Source of the DNA: Pseudomonadota bacterium | Lineage (GTDB): Bacteria; Pseudomonadota; Alphaproteobacteria; Rhizobiales; Xanthobacteraceae | DNA length: 42,219 nucleotides | NCBI GenBank assembly: GCA_018971625.1 | Contig: JAGXAJ010000032.1 | Location: forward strand, 1 to 42,219 | Reading direction: 5' to 3' | Shown here: piece by piece, positions 1-8,337 of the stretch | How the letters are laid out: every line of letters starts with the position of its first letter | How positions within the stretch are numbered: position 1 is the stretch's first letter | Translations under genes and position numbers: made by a program | Notes under the pieces: generated by a model | Seen by the model: only the letters and a program-made list of their open reading frames with translations | Databases searched by the model: none | Told to the model about the DNA's origin: nothing

Positions 1-100
1 GCTTCAAATCGCGCTGCAATGTCATCGGTGAGCGACAACACGCCTCAAGCACCTTGCGATCTTTCCTCGAAAGGCAGACTTCTCTTGCTTCGGGTATCAT
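1..100 (-). mobile_element. IS630-family transposase, N-terminal fragment cut by window edge
   Basis: Reading leftward from an ATG at 98-100, an open frame begins MIPEAREVCLSRKDRKVLEA and continues with CCRSPMTLQRDLK to the edge. The pattern (acidic/basic start, then R-S-P-x-T-L-Q-R-D-L-K) resembles the N-terminal helix-turn-helix region of IS630-type transposases as I remember them. Only 33 codons are visible, so the assignment rests on one short motif. A second IS630-like remnant lies at 36148-36312. It could instead be an unrelated small protein; whether the element is intact outside the window cannot be told. Confidence 0.4.
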
Positions 101-171
101 CCCGACCTTGAATCACGACTCACGTTCCAAGAAAAGCGGGTACTAGGGCGAGCGACGATACTTGCGCCTGC

Positions 172-684
172 TCATATCCGCCGATCGTGCTTTAGCCGAT
201 CGATATAGGCAGTGATTTCAGGCGGTAGCGACCGGAAGCCTTTTTGTCCTGCCATCGACAGCCATGGCCGCAGCTGCGAACCCGTGAGGTAGGCGGGTTG
301 CCGGTCGGTCGGCACCAGCTGATCGAAAATCAGGACCAGCGTGACCGCAACCAGGCCGACGCGCACGGCTCCAAGTATGGCGCCCCCGAGCCGATCGCCG
401 AGCCCGGTCTTGGCTCCGATGGCGTCGTCCAGCGCCATCCGCGCCAGCCAGCCGAGCGCCATGCCGGCGACCAGGAAAATCGCAAAGAACAGTACCGAGT
501 TCTGGGTCAGCGGCGCATCGCCGCGGCCGATAGCAGGGGTAATCAGCGACATGATCCAGACCGCGATCGGCATCGCGACCAGATAGGCCAGGATGGTGAT
601 CGCGCTGCGCAACAGCCCGGCCCGAAAGCCCGTAACCACCGCAACAGCCAGTGCGAGATAGACGACGACGTCGAAGCTGTTCAT
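172..684 (-). CDS. cvpA: CvpA family membrane protein
   Basis: A 170-residue integral membrane protein of the CvpA (colicin V production) family. It starts MNSFDVVVYLALAVAVVTGF and has four hydrophobic segments at roughly residues 5-22, 26-48, 62-85 and 100-125, with a short polar C-terminal tail. Length and topology match the family. CvpA proteins act in the inner membrane and are often linked to purF in other proteobacteria, but no purF follows here; the next thing downstream is an IS630 fragment. Upstream, on the same strand, a decayed GMC oxidoreductase ends 19 bp before the start codon. The gene looks intact. Confidence 0.9.
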   Translation of the reverse strand: MNSFDVVVYLALAVAVVTGFRAGLLRSAITILAYLVAMPIAVWIMSLITPAIGRGDAPLTQNSVLFFAIFLVAGMALGWLARMALDDAIGAKTGLGDRLGGAILGAVRVGLVAVTLVLIFDQLVPTDRQPAYLTGSQLRPWLSMAGQKGFRSLPPEITAYIDRLKHDRRI

Positions 685-703
685 GGGTGCCTGCTGCGGT
701 CCA

Positions 704-1170
704 TTAGTCCCGCGTCTCCGCCTTGATCATATCCATCATATCCGCGGCTTTCTCGCTGATCATGATGATGGCGCGTTGGTATTGCCGCCGATCGGGGGCG
801 GCATGATTGACGCGCCGACGATCCGCAACCCTTCCATGTCATGTACTCTGAGCTTTGGATCGATCGCGGCAAGCGAATCGTTGACCTATCTTGCAGCTGC
901 CGACCGGGTGATAGACCGTATCGACACGGCGACGCAACCCCGCGCCGATGTCGTCGTCGCTGCACACGCCTTGGGTGAACATATCCTTCTTTTGCAACGC
1001 GCGCAGCGCCGGCGTTTCCAGAAGACGCCGCATAGTCTTGAAACCCGCGACCATGGTTTCGGGATCATCGGCCTCGCCGAAGAAATTCGGTCGATTACGA
1101 GAGCTGCGAGCGGATCGGCGCTGCCGATTGTGACCGTGCGGCTGCTTTTGTCCGCGACAATTCAATCATC
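704..1170 (-). pseudogene. GMC oxidoreductase (choline dehydrogenase-like), C-terminal remnant
   Basis: The reverse strand encodes, in several frames, the C-terminal part of a GMC flavin oxidoreductase. In order one can read KSSRTVTIGSADPLAALVID, then NFFGEADDPETMV and VDTVYHPVGSCKIG, then MEGLRIVGASIMPPPIGGNT, and finally IIMISEKAADMM ending in TAA at 704-706. These match the family's substrate and FAD-binding C-terminal blocks, including the active-site His in YHPVG and the GNTNAP block. Frames change near 1105, 895 and 770. The first and last are each repaired by one added C; the middle one needs one base removed (or two added). The N-terminal two thirds are not recognisable upstream. A dead gene is most likely. 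Confidence 0.8.
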
Positions 1171-1535
1171 CGCTCGAAGCCGGCCACCGCGCTGCGCAGG
1201 GGCTTTTGATGGAATGATCCATGATGTCGCTTCCGGCGTTTTCGGTGGGTTCCGGGGCCGATATGGCGGAGGCCGGGCTTTTGTTTTCGGTTCGGCAAGA
1301 CCCTCCGGTCAGGCCGATTTAGTGGGATAAGGGCTGGATTTGGCACCATAATTTACGGAAAGATCGCCCGCGGCCCTTTCCAAAGCCATCATGCATTGAT
1401 ACATACCGCCCGCGGCCCAAGGGCTCTTGCCCGGGTTTGCCTTCTCAGGAGCCTCCGGACGGGATCGATCGGCGCCCTCAGGCGTTGGCGGCTCGTTTCG
1501 GCAGCGGCTTTTGACAAGGCCGCGCAAAGATTTAT
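1171..1535. other. No recognisable gene between GMC remnant and tRNA
   Basis: This stretch has open frames on both strands, but none shows a family motif, signal peptide or convincing ribosome binding site. It could hold more decayed sequence of the oxidoreductase gene, yet I could not align any further block. The promoter of the tRNA gene must lie in its last part; I do not see a clear -35/-10 pair. Confidence 0.4.
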
Positions 1536-1612
<77 letters not shown>

Positions 1613-1834
1613 ACCTTCAAGCCATTGAAAATACAGCGTTTTTACATGGCTTTGCTGCTCCCAATTTGTCTCCGATGCTGCTCGTGGAAGCGGCCGGAGG
1701 AAAGTCGCGGCAGTGGCATGGCTGTTCGTTAAAATTTTCCTTATGGGAACCAAAACAATTTGTGCATTTTTGCACGGAACGAAATCGGTATTTGCGCGTC
1801 TTGGGAATGCAAGATCGGAGAATAGCGTACTACC

Positions 1835-2017
1835 GTGTCGAAGCTTCGTTTCCATGCGCGAGAAGCGGCGGCAGCACTGCTTAAAATGGCAAAAACAACT
1901 TCAGACCCGAAAGTTGCGGCTGACCTGATTGACGCCGCCGCTTCCCTCAAAGAACAGGCTGGAGAACTCCGAATTCCCATAAGCCCAAGAGCGCCTGATA
2001 TACAGACCGAGAGGTAA
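1835..2017 (+). CDS. Small hypothetical protein, helical
   Basis: A 60-residue frame beginning MSKLRFHAREAAAALLKMAK and continuing through an Ala/Leu-rich amphipathic helix (KVAADLIDAAASLKEQAGEL) to a proline-containing tail. The composition (helical, D/E/K-rich, few rare residues) looks coding and resembles small orphan proteins common in Bradyrhizobium-type genomes. No known domain, signal peptide or membrane segment. It stands alone 222 bp after the tRNA gene. Function unknown. Confidence 0.5.
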   Translation: MSKLRFHAREAAAALLKMAKTTSDPKVAADLIDAAASLKEQAGELRIPISPRAPDIQTER

Positions 2018-2180
2018 AGGCGAAGCTCGGACTGAACCGAGGCTAGTTTCTTGACCTCTGTCACTGGGTGTTGAGGAACTGTTTCAGCTCCGTATCGCGA
2101 TGACTTGGCTGCACTGTTTTGTTCCATCCCGCCGCTAAAATAATGACTCGCGCTTCGAAGTTCCAAGGTTCATTTCACCG

Positions 2181-2256
2181 CCCGGCCCGTGGCATTTATC
2201 GGTAATGAGAACGCTCATTTTTGCGCTCCCGCCTTCCTCTTATGGAGTGCGCTGTG
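2181..2256 (+). repeat. Leader sequence A, paralogous to leader B at 17294-17363
   Basis: About 75 bp directly before a small reading frame can be aligned with 17294-17363. Shared blocks in the same order are caccgc, tggcat-tatcgg, agaacgc, tgcgctcccgcctt and a GGAG-type ribosome binding site. Each copy is followed by a short basic open frame. The conserved part is therefore the 5' leader more than the protein, so it may be a transcribed regulatory element or the scar of a dispersed repeat. Confidence 0.5.
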
Positions 2257-2349
2257 TTGAGGCGCAGGTTCAAACAGACCATTTCGCTCGAAGATCGCCT
2301 TACAGCATTCGCAAAATCCCTAATGGAACTCAAAGCCAGCGACGATTGA
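2257..2349 (+). pseudogene. Truncated small basic protein
   Basis: A 30-codon frame from TTG, preceded by GGAG eight bases upstream, reads LRRRFKQTISLEDRLTAFAK and stops at TGA 2347-2349. An in-frame GTG (2254) and ATG (2242) are alternative starts. I recall a family of roughly 65-residue proteins in Bradyrhizobium-like genomes that begins in the same way and carries on with a second helix. Here the frame stops half way, so this is probably a truncated copy. It follows the conserved leader A. Confidence 0.35.
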
Positions 2350-2419
2350 TCAGGCGAGACGGCTCGTCTCTCACATCATCCGACGGCCCGCGCCGTGCTC
2401 CTGGCACGCACAAGCGGCA

Positions 2420-2447
2420 CCCCACGCTCTGGGGCAAGAGCGTGGGG
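2420..2447. terminator. Strong perfect hairpin, possible terminator
   Basis: A perfect 11-bp inverted repeat CCCCACGCTCT / AGAGCGTGGGG with a 6-base loop (GGGGCA). It is followed by a C/G-rich stretch and not by a T-run, so intrinsic termination on the plus strand is uncertain. It lies 70 bp after the truncated small gene and before the broken PilZ gene. Confidence 0.4.
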
Positions 2448-2572
2448 CTTCCGCCCCGGGGGTGTAGCTGCCCTGAGGGAAGGGCATGCATCAAAATAAC
2501 AATTCGCGCCGTGGCTGATTGTTCCTGTGTTATTCACCTTGGCTGCCGCCGGAACTCGATGAGCTATTCAAT

Positions 2573-2807
2573 ATGGAAAAGCGAATTACCTCCGTCACCG
2601 AGTCTTGAAGGCCGCAAAGATTGAGTTCGGCGGCGGCGTCATCGATTGCTCCATTCGCAATATTTCGGATACCGGGGCGGCCCTCGAAGTCGAGACCCCA
2701 GTGGGTATCCCCGAGCGATTTACTTTGATCATAATGGCCGACAAGCAGCGGTTCGCCTGCCGTGTGGTCCATCGAAGAGAAACGGTTTGGGCGTCGCATT
2801 CGAATAG
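2573..2807 (+). pseudogene. PilZ domain protein with two frameshifts
   Basis: Three frames together spell one PilZ-type c-di-GMP-binding domain of about 78 residues: MEKR from ATG 2573, then NYLRHRVLKAAKIEFGGG and IDCSIRNISDTGAALEVETP, then FACRVVHRRE, then NGLGVAFE and stop TAG 2805-2807. The expected motifs are there: the basic RxxxR-like start (R-H-R), D/N-x-S-x-x-G (NISDTG) and the closing G-V-x-F. Each change of frame is repaired by one A added to a short A-run, near 2583 and 2781. As written, the longest frame (TTG 2605 to 2907) carries a foreign tail after the C-terminal break. This is either two real mutations or two homopolymer miscounts. Confidence 0.75.
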
Positions 2808-3461
2808 GGGCGGCAAGCTGCCGGCTGGCGAAGCTCAAGCTTCCTGCGTGTCTGGATGTTGGCCCATCGGCTACCGAAGCCTACAAACCCAAGAGATAGC
2901 GCTGTGATCGACGCGGGCCGTGCGAATGCGTGCTTGTTCATTGAGCAACAAACAGTCCTGACAGCTTTACCCTGCAAGTAGTTGGCGCAGCATGGGGACA
3001 CAGCAGCATCGCTGGAAGCATCCCATCATTTTGAAAGGAGCACCGATGGCCGAACGACGCTTACGCCAGTTGAAGAAAAAGCGGTCGTAGCTGAAAACAT
3101 GAAAGGACAATATAAAGCAATCGATGCTTGGTGATGCTGGTTCAGGACAAATCATATACGTGCGATTCGATCAGCGCGGTGCGCTCCCGGCTGTTTTCGC
3201 GCGGCTCCACTTTGGTATGCAATCGCTTCAGGTGCGAATATGAGATCGCCGACAAGGGGGTCATTGGATCGTGACCGTCAAGTAATTCTCTGTTGGGGCT
3301 TTGTTCGGGCCCGCCACTAGGCTGAGCAGCACATTAGGCATGGCGTGCGTTGGCCCCGCGATGCTAATCCATCGCGCCTGCCGGTTCGGGCACTAATTTA
3401 TACGTCGATAAGACTGAATAGCTGGCCACCTAACGATGCTTTGAACACACGTCAAGGTTAG
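2808..3461. other. Mostly uninformative spacer
   Basis: No family match in any frame. One very short frame (ATG 3046, 14 codons, MAERRLRQLKKKRS) has a strong AAGGAG six bases upstream and may be the stub of a basic protein. The rest, including the GC-rich part around 3160-3400, shows no repeat, no clear hairpin with T-run and no usable open frame. Confidence 0.3.
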
Positions 3462-3608
3462 ATGTGCTCTCTGAACCAGCTCGATGTTCTACTGGTCGGC
3501 AACGATTTGCAGGCGACCATCGACTTGACTGGTGTCATCACCAACACAACCAGCAACAACGCAGCTTCGTCGTTGACCGGTGCGATTAAGCCTAGGTCAG
3601 CCCGTTAG
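3462..3608 (+). CDS. Possible small protein or C-terminal remnant
   Basis: A 48-codon frame starting MCSLNQLDVLLVGNDLQATI and continuing with alternating hydrophobic and Thr/Asn residues (DLTGVITNTTSNNAASSLTG), which looks like a beta-rich secreted or surface protein. No good ribosome binding site. Its stop overlaps by 4 bp the stop of the convergent gene at 3605-3976. It might be the surviving tail of a larger gene. Family unknown. Confidence 0.25.
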   Translation: MCSLNQLDVLLVGNDLQATIDLTGVITNTTSNNAASSLTGAIKPRSAR

Positions 3609-3976
3609 CTCTTCAACGTGAGGTCTGTCGTTGAACTGGTCTGGATGCCAGTCGTTGCATCGGTATTGATCGTGGTAATCGCCGCCTGGCCGCTCCCGGT
3701 CAGCGCGAACTGTGAATCGCCGATCCGGAACGTGTTGTTGGTGGTGATGAACGCCCGCTGAAACTGGTCGCCGGCGGAGCTCGAAAACACCACGTTGGCA
3801 CGGTAGCCGCTGACTTTGGTTATAGAAACCGTGACGGGCTGATTGGAACTGTCTTTTCCGGTCCACGTACCCTGCCACTTCGTGGGGTCGACGTTAGCAA
3901 ATTTCGAGCCCGGAGCGATCAGGCTTTGTGGCGTCGAAGCGTAAGCATTTTGCAGGATGCTCATGATGTCCGACAT
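3605..3976 (-). CDS. Hypothetical protein, beta-rich, similar to small rhizobial proteins
   Basis: A 123-residue protein starting MSDIMSILQNAYASTPQSL. A longer frame exists upstream, but this ATG has GAGGAAG seven bases before it and the upstream part looks non-coding. From about residue 30 on there are repeated short beta segments (WQGTWTG, PVTVSITKVSGYRANVVF, FRIGDSQFALTGSGQAAITT) ending in a Thr/Ser-rich tail. No signal peptide and no cysteine. I recognise no named domain. The N-terminal stretch plus beta domain reminds me of hypothetical proteins found in Bradyrhizobium. It converges on the small frame at 3462-3608. Confidence 0.65.
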   Translation of the reverse strand: MSDIMSILQNAYASTPQSLIAPGSKFANVDPTKWQGTWTGKDSSNQPVTVSITKVSGYRANVVFSSSAGDQFQRAFITTNNTFRIGDSQFALTGSGQAAITTINTDATTGIQTSSTTDLTLKS

Positions 3977-4179
3977 TGGAAACTTCCTCATTTGCCCAGT
4001 GATTTGCAGACAGTTGGGACATTCTTGCCGGAACAAAGTTAATCGTTGAGTAACCAAGCTAAGCGCCTTGGAACGCTGACGTTGGTTGCCGCCGGTGGAA
4101 ACCGCGATGCGATAGATGGGTGACTCGCAGCTCGCGGTACCCACGTCAAGATTGCTAAGCTCGTTTGGCTCGCCACCAA

Positions 4180-4860
4180 TCAGCCATGCTGCAACACCGG
4201 CGACACGGCGCGGAACTCTACGCCATGCAAATGAATGGTTGGCGCCATGCCGAAATGGCCGCCACCGAACACCTTAATACGACGATTCAGCTCGTCCGTG
4301 GGAATATCCAGAGGGATGTCGCAGATCTCCGCGTATCCGCGACGTGTGCGTTTCTTGCCGCTCCATTCCACGCGCAGCCGTTCCAACGGTTCGCTGCTAG
4401 TCGCAAGTGATTTTGCCAACTTCCAGAACAGATATGAAAGGCGCGCGTAGGCCAAACCCTCGAGACTGGCCACAGAAGCGCTTCGCGGAATCGAAAACAT
4501 CTCGACGCCAACAATCGGGCCTTCGTCTACCCGTGCAACCATGGCATGCGCTGTGGCTCCGAAGTCAGTGGCATCCTCATAGAGTGCGAAATGGGCAGGT
4601 GCCCAGCCTGGATACGTCGGCGGCCCCGGATGAAAGTTGTAAGCGCCGTAGCCGAGTTGATCCAGCACGTGCTCTGGTACGATAACGCTGGTAACGTACG
4701 CAATCAGCCGTGCGCGGGAGAGTGTGCCCCGCTCCAGCGCATTCAGGTCGGCCAACGTTTCCACAGGAATGAGCGTCAGACAAGGATTGTGTTCGGACAG
4801 AACAGTCATGAAAATCGGCCGTTCGATCGGGCTGGTCAACAAGATAATCGTATCAAACAT
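4180..4860 (-). CDS. Formyltransferase-family protein (Fmt N-terminal-like domain)
   Basis: A 226-residue protein with the formyltransferase fold signature: NFHPGPPTYPGWAP at residues 75-88 (catalytic Asn75 and His77), then GATAHAMVARVDEGPIVG with the conserved Asp112. The family uses 10-formyltetrahydrofolate to formylate an amino group (Met-tRNA, nucleotide-activated amino sugars, GAR). It is shorter than Met-tRNA formyltransferase (about 310 residues) and lacks the C-terminal OB domain, so a housekeeping Fmt role is unlikely. A small-molecule or sugar formyltransferase fits better. The C-terminal 60 residues (GYAEICDIPLDIPTDELNRR) may set specificity. It stands alone, with no partner gene beside it. 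Confidence 0.8.
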   Translation of the reverse strand: MFDTIILLTSPIERPIFMTVLSEHNPCLTLIPVETLADLNALERGTLSRARLIAYVTSVIVPEHVLDQLGYGAYNFHPGPPTYPGWAPAHFALYEDATDFGATAHAMVARVDEGPIVGVEMFSIPRSASVASLEGLAYARLSYLFWKLAKSLATSSEPLERLRVEWSGKKRTRRGYAEICDIPLDIPTDELNRRIKVFGGGHFGMAPTIHLHGVEFRAVSPVLQHG

Positions 4861-5171
4861 CGCATTGCTTCCGCCTGGATATTCGCTGCTGCGCTATTGT
4901 GTCTCAGCTACAGTTAAAGAATTATTTACCATGCGTTGCGTGCGTTCCGACCGCGAGAGTCGGCACCTTACCAAGTTGTAACTCTCGCCCTTAAAGGGCC
5001 GCTGTTGATCCTGCCGCGTATATGTGCCTGGTTCGTGAGATAGCGACCAACAGGCTCGAACCGCGTCGGTGCACAGTTGAGAGCGTCAATACTCGATGTC
5101 CTGCCAGATCCTCATCGAATATTGGCAGGTCGAGCCGCATCGCGGACCCATGCGTCGCCACCCAGAGATGC
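4861..5171. other. Spacer without recognisable gene
   Basis: Contains the upstream region of the formyltransferase (A/T-rich around 4905-4935, with ttaaagaattatt as a possible promoter core). No frame with a family match on either strand. Confidence 0.4.
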
Positions 5172-5620
5172 CTATGCCCATCGCGGCTGTGGATCGGACC
5201 ACGACATATCCGGTGAAGCGCTCGAGATGGTGGTGCAGGGCAAGCCGGGAGCCACTCCCTCGATCGGACCCGCTAGAATTTCAACTGGCATATAGTTGAA
5301 ACGATGTGACGAGTATTCGGCGCCGTAGATCCAGCCATGGTGATAGCGGTTCAAGGGTTCAAGGCCGATCTTCGTGAAGCCAAACCGCTCTCCGAGTTTC
5401 GATCTCGGATCCAAGGCGATCGGTGGCGTCACGATATCGGGAATTCGCACGTCGAGGGCTTGATCGAGCTGAACGTTGATGGTGCCAGCCTTGCAATTTA
5501 CGATATGCGGAAAACACTCACGAAGTAGGGCCGCTGCAACTCAATCAGCTTGGTCGCGGCTTTGAGGCCGTTAACGATGTGCCCGTGAAGTGCTGTCGGC
5601 ACGACAAAGCCTCTCGCCAA
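5172..5620 (-). pseudogene. Riboflavin-kinase-like (DUF120-type) protein, frameshifted
   Basis: From a TTG at 5620, one frame reads GFVVPTALHGHIVNGLKAAT then KLIELQRPYF. The frame then breaks near 5521 and continues in another as RECFPHIVNCKAGTINVQLD, ALDVRIPDIVTPPIALDP and RFGFTKIGLEPLNRYHHGWI to a stop at 5172. One C added at TTCGTGAG joins the two. The G-x-I-V-x-G-L and P-G-T-I-N-V-x-L-type blocks recall CTP-dependent riboflavin kinases (DUF120), but the similarity is distant and I would not name a function. The gene is broken as written. Confidence 0.45.
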
Positions 5621-6035
5621 TCACCACCGGTTCAAACCGCCTGAAGCGCAGTCCTTCCACTTCCAAATATGAGAGTCGGAATTTTTGTCAGGTTAAACTT
5701 CTGTCAAAGTCCGAGCGGTGCTTGGGAAGACAGATCGCCAGTACAGACTGCGGCACTCCGACCCCTGGTAGGTCTCGTCACGATAATCGCGTCGCTTTTG
5801 CGATCTCGGCTTTAGCGGTCTGCCCGTTCCCCTGCCGGAACTGTAAATCGCTGAGGATCACGACGGTTTCCGATGTCGGCCTTATCGCCTTGGCGGCGCG
5901 TGCCGGCTTCTGCGGAAGGACTTTCCACTGTTCTCTACTTTGCAGAAATACTTTCGGCGCGGGCGACGATGGTACCTTACTGCGCACCATGCGTCGAACG
6001 GGCGATGTGCAGCCGACGATTACGCTTGTTGGACT
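5621..6035. other. No gene supported
   Basis: Long frames cross this stretch on the plus strand (Cys/Arg/Ser-rich, compositionally non-coding) and a 70-codon frame on the minus strand (QKPARAAKAIRPTSETVVIL), which may be the scar of an old gene. No motif, signal or ribosome binding site supports any of them. Confidence 0.3.
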
Positions 6036-6323
6036 TTACTGGGATTTCCCGGAGACAGCGGAAGCGCCGTGGGCTTTCCCGGCCGCGGTTTGGCGGTCGC
6101 GCGCTGCGAGCAGTTCTTTCTTGATTTTAACCTGCTCAGCAGGCGTCATGGCAGGCTCAGCGCGCGGCGGCGGCAGATCTTCGACCGGAAGATAGGCGCT
6201 TGTTGTTGCATGTGCTGGCGCTTCAGCCCGCGCGTCCATCAATGATGAGCCAGCCGTGGAGGTCACGCAGCCGCCGAGCGACAGGCTCAACAATAGCGGC
6301 GCTCGCACAGCGATCGCCGTCAT
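6036..6323 (-). CDS. Small lipoprotein
   Basis: A 95-residue frame from ATG 6321-6323: MTAIAVRAPLLLSLSLGGC. This is a lipoprotein signal peptide with lipobox L-G-G-C and lipidated Cys19. The mature part is Ala/Pro/Thr-rich (SAYLPVEDLPPPRAEPAMTP) and then a charged helix (AEQVKIKKELLAARDRQ), with no domain. Two in-frame ATGs upstream would lengthen the n-region. Small lipoproteins with a proline stretch and a charged helix of this kind are common in Bradyrhizobiaceae. Function unknown; located in the inner or outer membrane. Confidence 0.7.
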   Translation of the reverse strand: MTAIAVRAPLLLSLSLGGCVTSTAGSSLMDARAEAPAHATTSAYLPVEDLPPPRAEPAMTPAEQVKIKKELLAARDRQTAAGKAHGASAVSGKSQ

Positions 6324-6767
6324 CCGCCTGTAGACATACGCAAAACCCATGCATGATCGCTCGACGACCATTGCGGACCAATTATGTCCATTCTCAGTTC
6401 CTCATGGTGCTAGCCTGAGTTGAGCACCGAAAATGACATCTATGGTTACCGGTGAAGAAAACCCGCCGGCGCGGCGCGTCCGCTGACATCGCCGTCCAAC
6501 TTCCGAGGTTTATAGTCGCTTCTGCCACGAAAAGCCGGCCATTGGCTACAAAGTTCCAATTAGAAGGAATATCCGTGATTCACGCAGTGGAGATGCCGGT
6601 AGGCACACAGGCGCGGTGGCATAGATCTGCCCGAATCCTTCTCGGAAGCTTTATCCTTCTGTGCGTTGGCATGGGTTCGGTCGCTTCTGTGAGGCTCGAC
6701 TTCGCCCGAATTCAGTCATGAAGGTCAGCTTCCATGCTCTTCGATGGAGTGTAGGATTGGGACAAGA

Positions 6768-7101
6768 ATGAGCAGGACGATGTGGCTCGTCCTCCTTTGT
6801 TTGGCCAGCTAGACTGCGGCGATCACGATTAAGGCCGGCACGCAGTCGCGTTCTTTGGTGGCCGCACCGGCCGGGGAGCAAAGCAACTTAAAAGTGGGGT
6901 TTGTCCCGAACGAACTTGCAAGATCCGACAGGTTGGAGCTGTCTATCGTTCACGTGAGCAACGAAATAGTCACGCCAGCTGAGAAGGTGAGGTTGCCCGA
7001 AGCGTCCGTATTTCAATAGTGAAGAGCCAAAAGAAGAGCGCGCACCTGCGCTGGCGAAACGCGAATGCGAAGGTGATGTCCGTCAACGCGCCAGTTTATG
7101 A
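6768..7101 (+). pseudogene. Secreted hypothetical protein, nonsense and frameshift
   Basis: From ATG 6768 the frame reads MSRTMWLVLLCLAS, a signal peptide, then an in-frame TAG (6810), then TAAITIKAGTQSRSLVAAPA and LARSDRLELSIVHVSNEIVT with PAEKVRLPEASVF, ending in TAG 7017. One base less in the T-run at 7011-7013 carries it into SEEPKEERAPALAKRECEG in the next frame. The stop inside the signal peptide, together with the frame change, argues for a dead gene. Composition on both sides is that of a normal exported protein of about 110 residues. Family not recognised. Confidence 0.45.
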
Positions 7102-7356
7102 GAAACACAAACAAGCCAAGAAATTCGTGGCCAAGAATTCCTCCAATACAAAGACAGAAACTTGCCGACAGGACGCGACGGGCCGCCTCCTGAGGTCATT
7201 GGACCTTTCGCCACAATGCGACTCGCAGGTCGGCCCGGCTCACTTTCTGCCGATTAACGCAATTACGACGGAGTGACAGAATCGTAAGGTGGCCCGCTGC
7301 TAGTCGAAGTATTGGTTTCTGAGCTGGTGACTGGCACACAGGAGTACTATCGATGA

Positions 7357-7521
7357 GAGCCGCTCTCTCCGCTTTCGCGGGTCGATCTGGAAGGAAATTC
7401 ATGTTGCGGCTACGATGAATGTGTTTCGCGTTTAGCGAAAGCTCTCGATGATCGCAAGGGCGCCGATCTGGAAGAAGTTGCGTTTTTAATTGGCCAATTA
7501 GCTGTAGTCGTCGAGCTGTAG
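7357..7521 (+). other. Open frame without start, possible gene tail
   Basis: Between stops at 7354 and 7519 one frame reads EPLSPLSRVDLEGNSCCGYD and ECVSRLAKALDDRKGADLEE then VAFLIGQLAVVVEL. The helical, acidic composition looks coding, but no ATG, GTG or TTG begins it. It may be the C-terminal scar of a lost gene; equally it may be chance. Confidence 0.2.
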
Positions 7522-7802
7522 GAGACTTTTCGAGTCGTCCTCGCATTGCACTTTGCGGGACATAATGCCCGAGTCTGTGAAGTAGGCGGCGGCTCATACC
7601 CTATGGATAGGGCAAAATGACTGGAAGGACGGCGCGGTTCTCGGTTTCATTAGAAAGCAATCGTCGTCGCTTCCGCAAAAATGAAGGCCATCTTGCCGAC
7701 GTTAACGCGCACAGCCTCCTCGTCAGGTAAAAGTGCTACCTCGATTTCACCCCGAGATAGGAAAGCCGGCGCGCCTGCGGAATTTGCGAGTGAGGTAACG
7801 AG

Positions 7803-8143
7803 ATGAAGGGTGCATTTTTTTCGGGATTCTACTGCTCCTGGTCATACCGCCTGCTTTCGGTCGGATGCCGGAGCTAAGCGTCGAGGCGATTTGCAAGGCA
7901 AGATCGTCCGACGCCAGAATGTTGCGATCCCCTCCTGATCAGAGCCCTGCGGATTGTAGGCGCGATGAGGAAGCTAAAAAACAGATGCTCAAATCCATTT
8001 GGGAATCAACCTCGCCGACGATACGAAACCGATGTCAAAGTGATGCTCGGGCATTAGGTACTACGAGCTATCTGGAAATCCTAACATGCATACAGATGGC
8101 TGAGGATCTGAAATCGACTTCCAAAAAGAATGCCGGGAAATAA
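7803..8143 (+). pseudogene. Secreted hypothetical protein, frameshift at poly-T in signal peptide
   Basis: ATG 7803 gives MKGAFF and then leaves frame in a run of seven T (7815-7821). With one base added it continues GILLLLVIPPAFG, completing a signal peptide, into RMPELSVEAICKARSSDARM with LRSPPDQSPADCRRDEEAKK and ALGTTSYLEILTCIQMAEDL, ending at TAA 8141-8143. The mature part (about 90 residues, four Cys) looks like a conserved small periplasmic protein of Bradyrhizobium-type bacteria. An in-frame ATG at 7865 could start a leaderless form. The break is a homopolymer indel, real or technical. Confidence 0.6.
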
Positions 8144-8174
8144 TGGTAATGGAGTTGCGGCTTTCTCAGCGCCC

Positions 8175-8315
8175 TGCATTCCCCCAACCAGAAACCGCAA
8201 GATCCCGCTCGATTACGACAAAGCGCTGTACCGGACGCGCCATAAAATCGAAAACCTATTCGCAAGGTTGAAGGACTGGCGGCGCATAGCCCGCTACGAT
8301 CGCTGCGCCCACACG
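8175..8315 (+). mobile_element. IS5-family transposase C-terminal fragment
   Basis: The frame reads RNRKIPLDYDKALYRTRHKI then ENLFARLKDWRRIARYDRCA, which is the conserved C-terminal block of IS5-family (IS427-like) DDE transposases, with the catalytic Glu in the K-I-E-N-L-F motif. Nothing of the N-terminal part and no terminal repeat is visible. It is a relic about 140 bp long, lying between a broken secreted-protein gene and the 3' end of the AraC-type gene, 22 bp away. Confidence 0.75.
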
Positions 8316-8337
8316 GGCTCTTGCACACTTCGAACAC

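Noticed and set aside
683..1330. 215-codon plus-strand frame opposite the GMC remnant
   Set aside because: The reverse strand shows family-specific motifs; the plus-strand frame is a shadow.
5590..6195. 201-codon plus-strand frame
   Set aside because: Cys/Arg/Ser-rich with no ribosome binding site, overlapping a convincing lipoprotein gene on the other strand.
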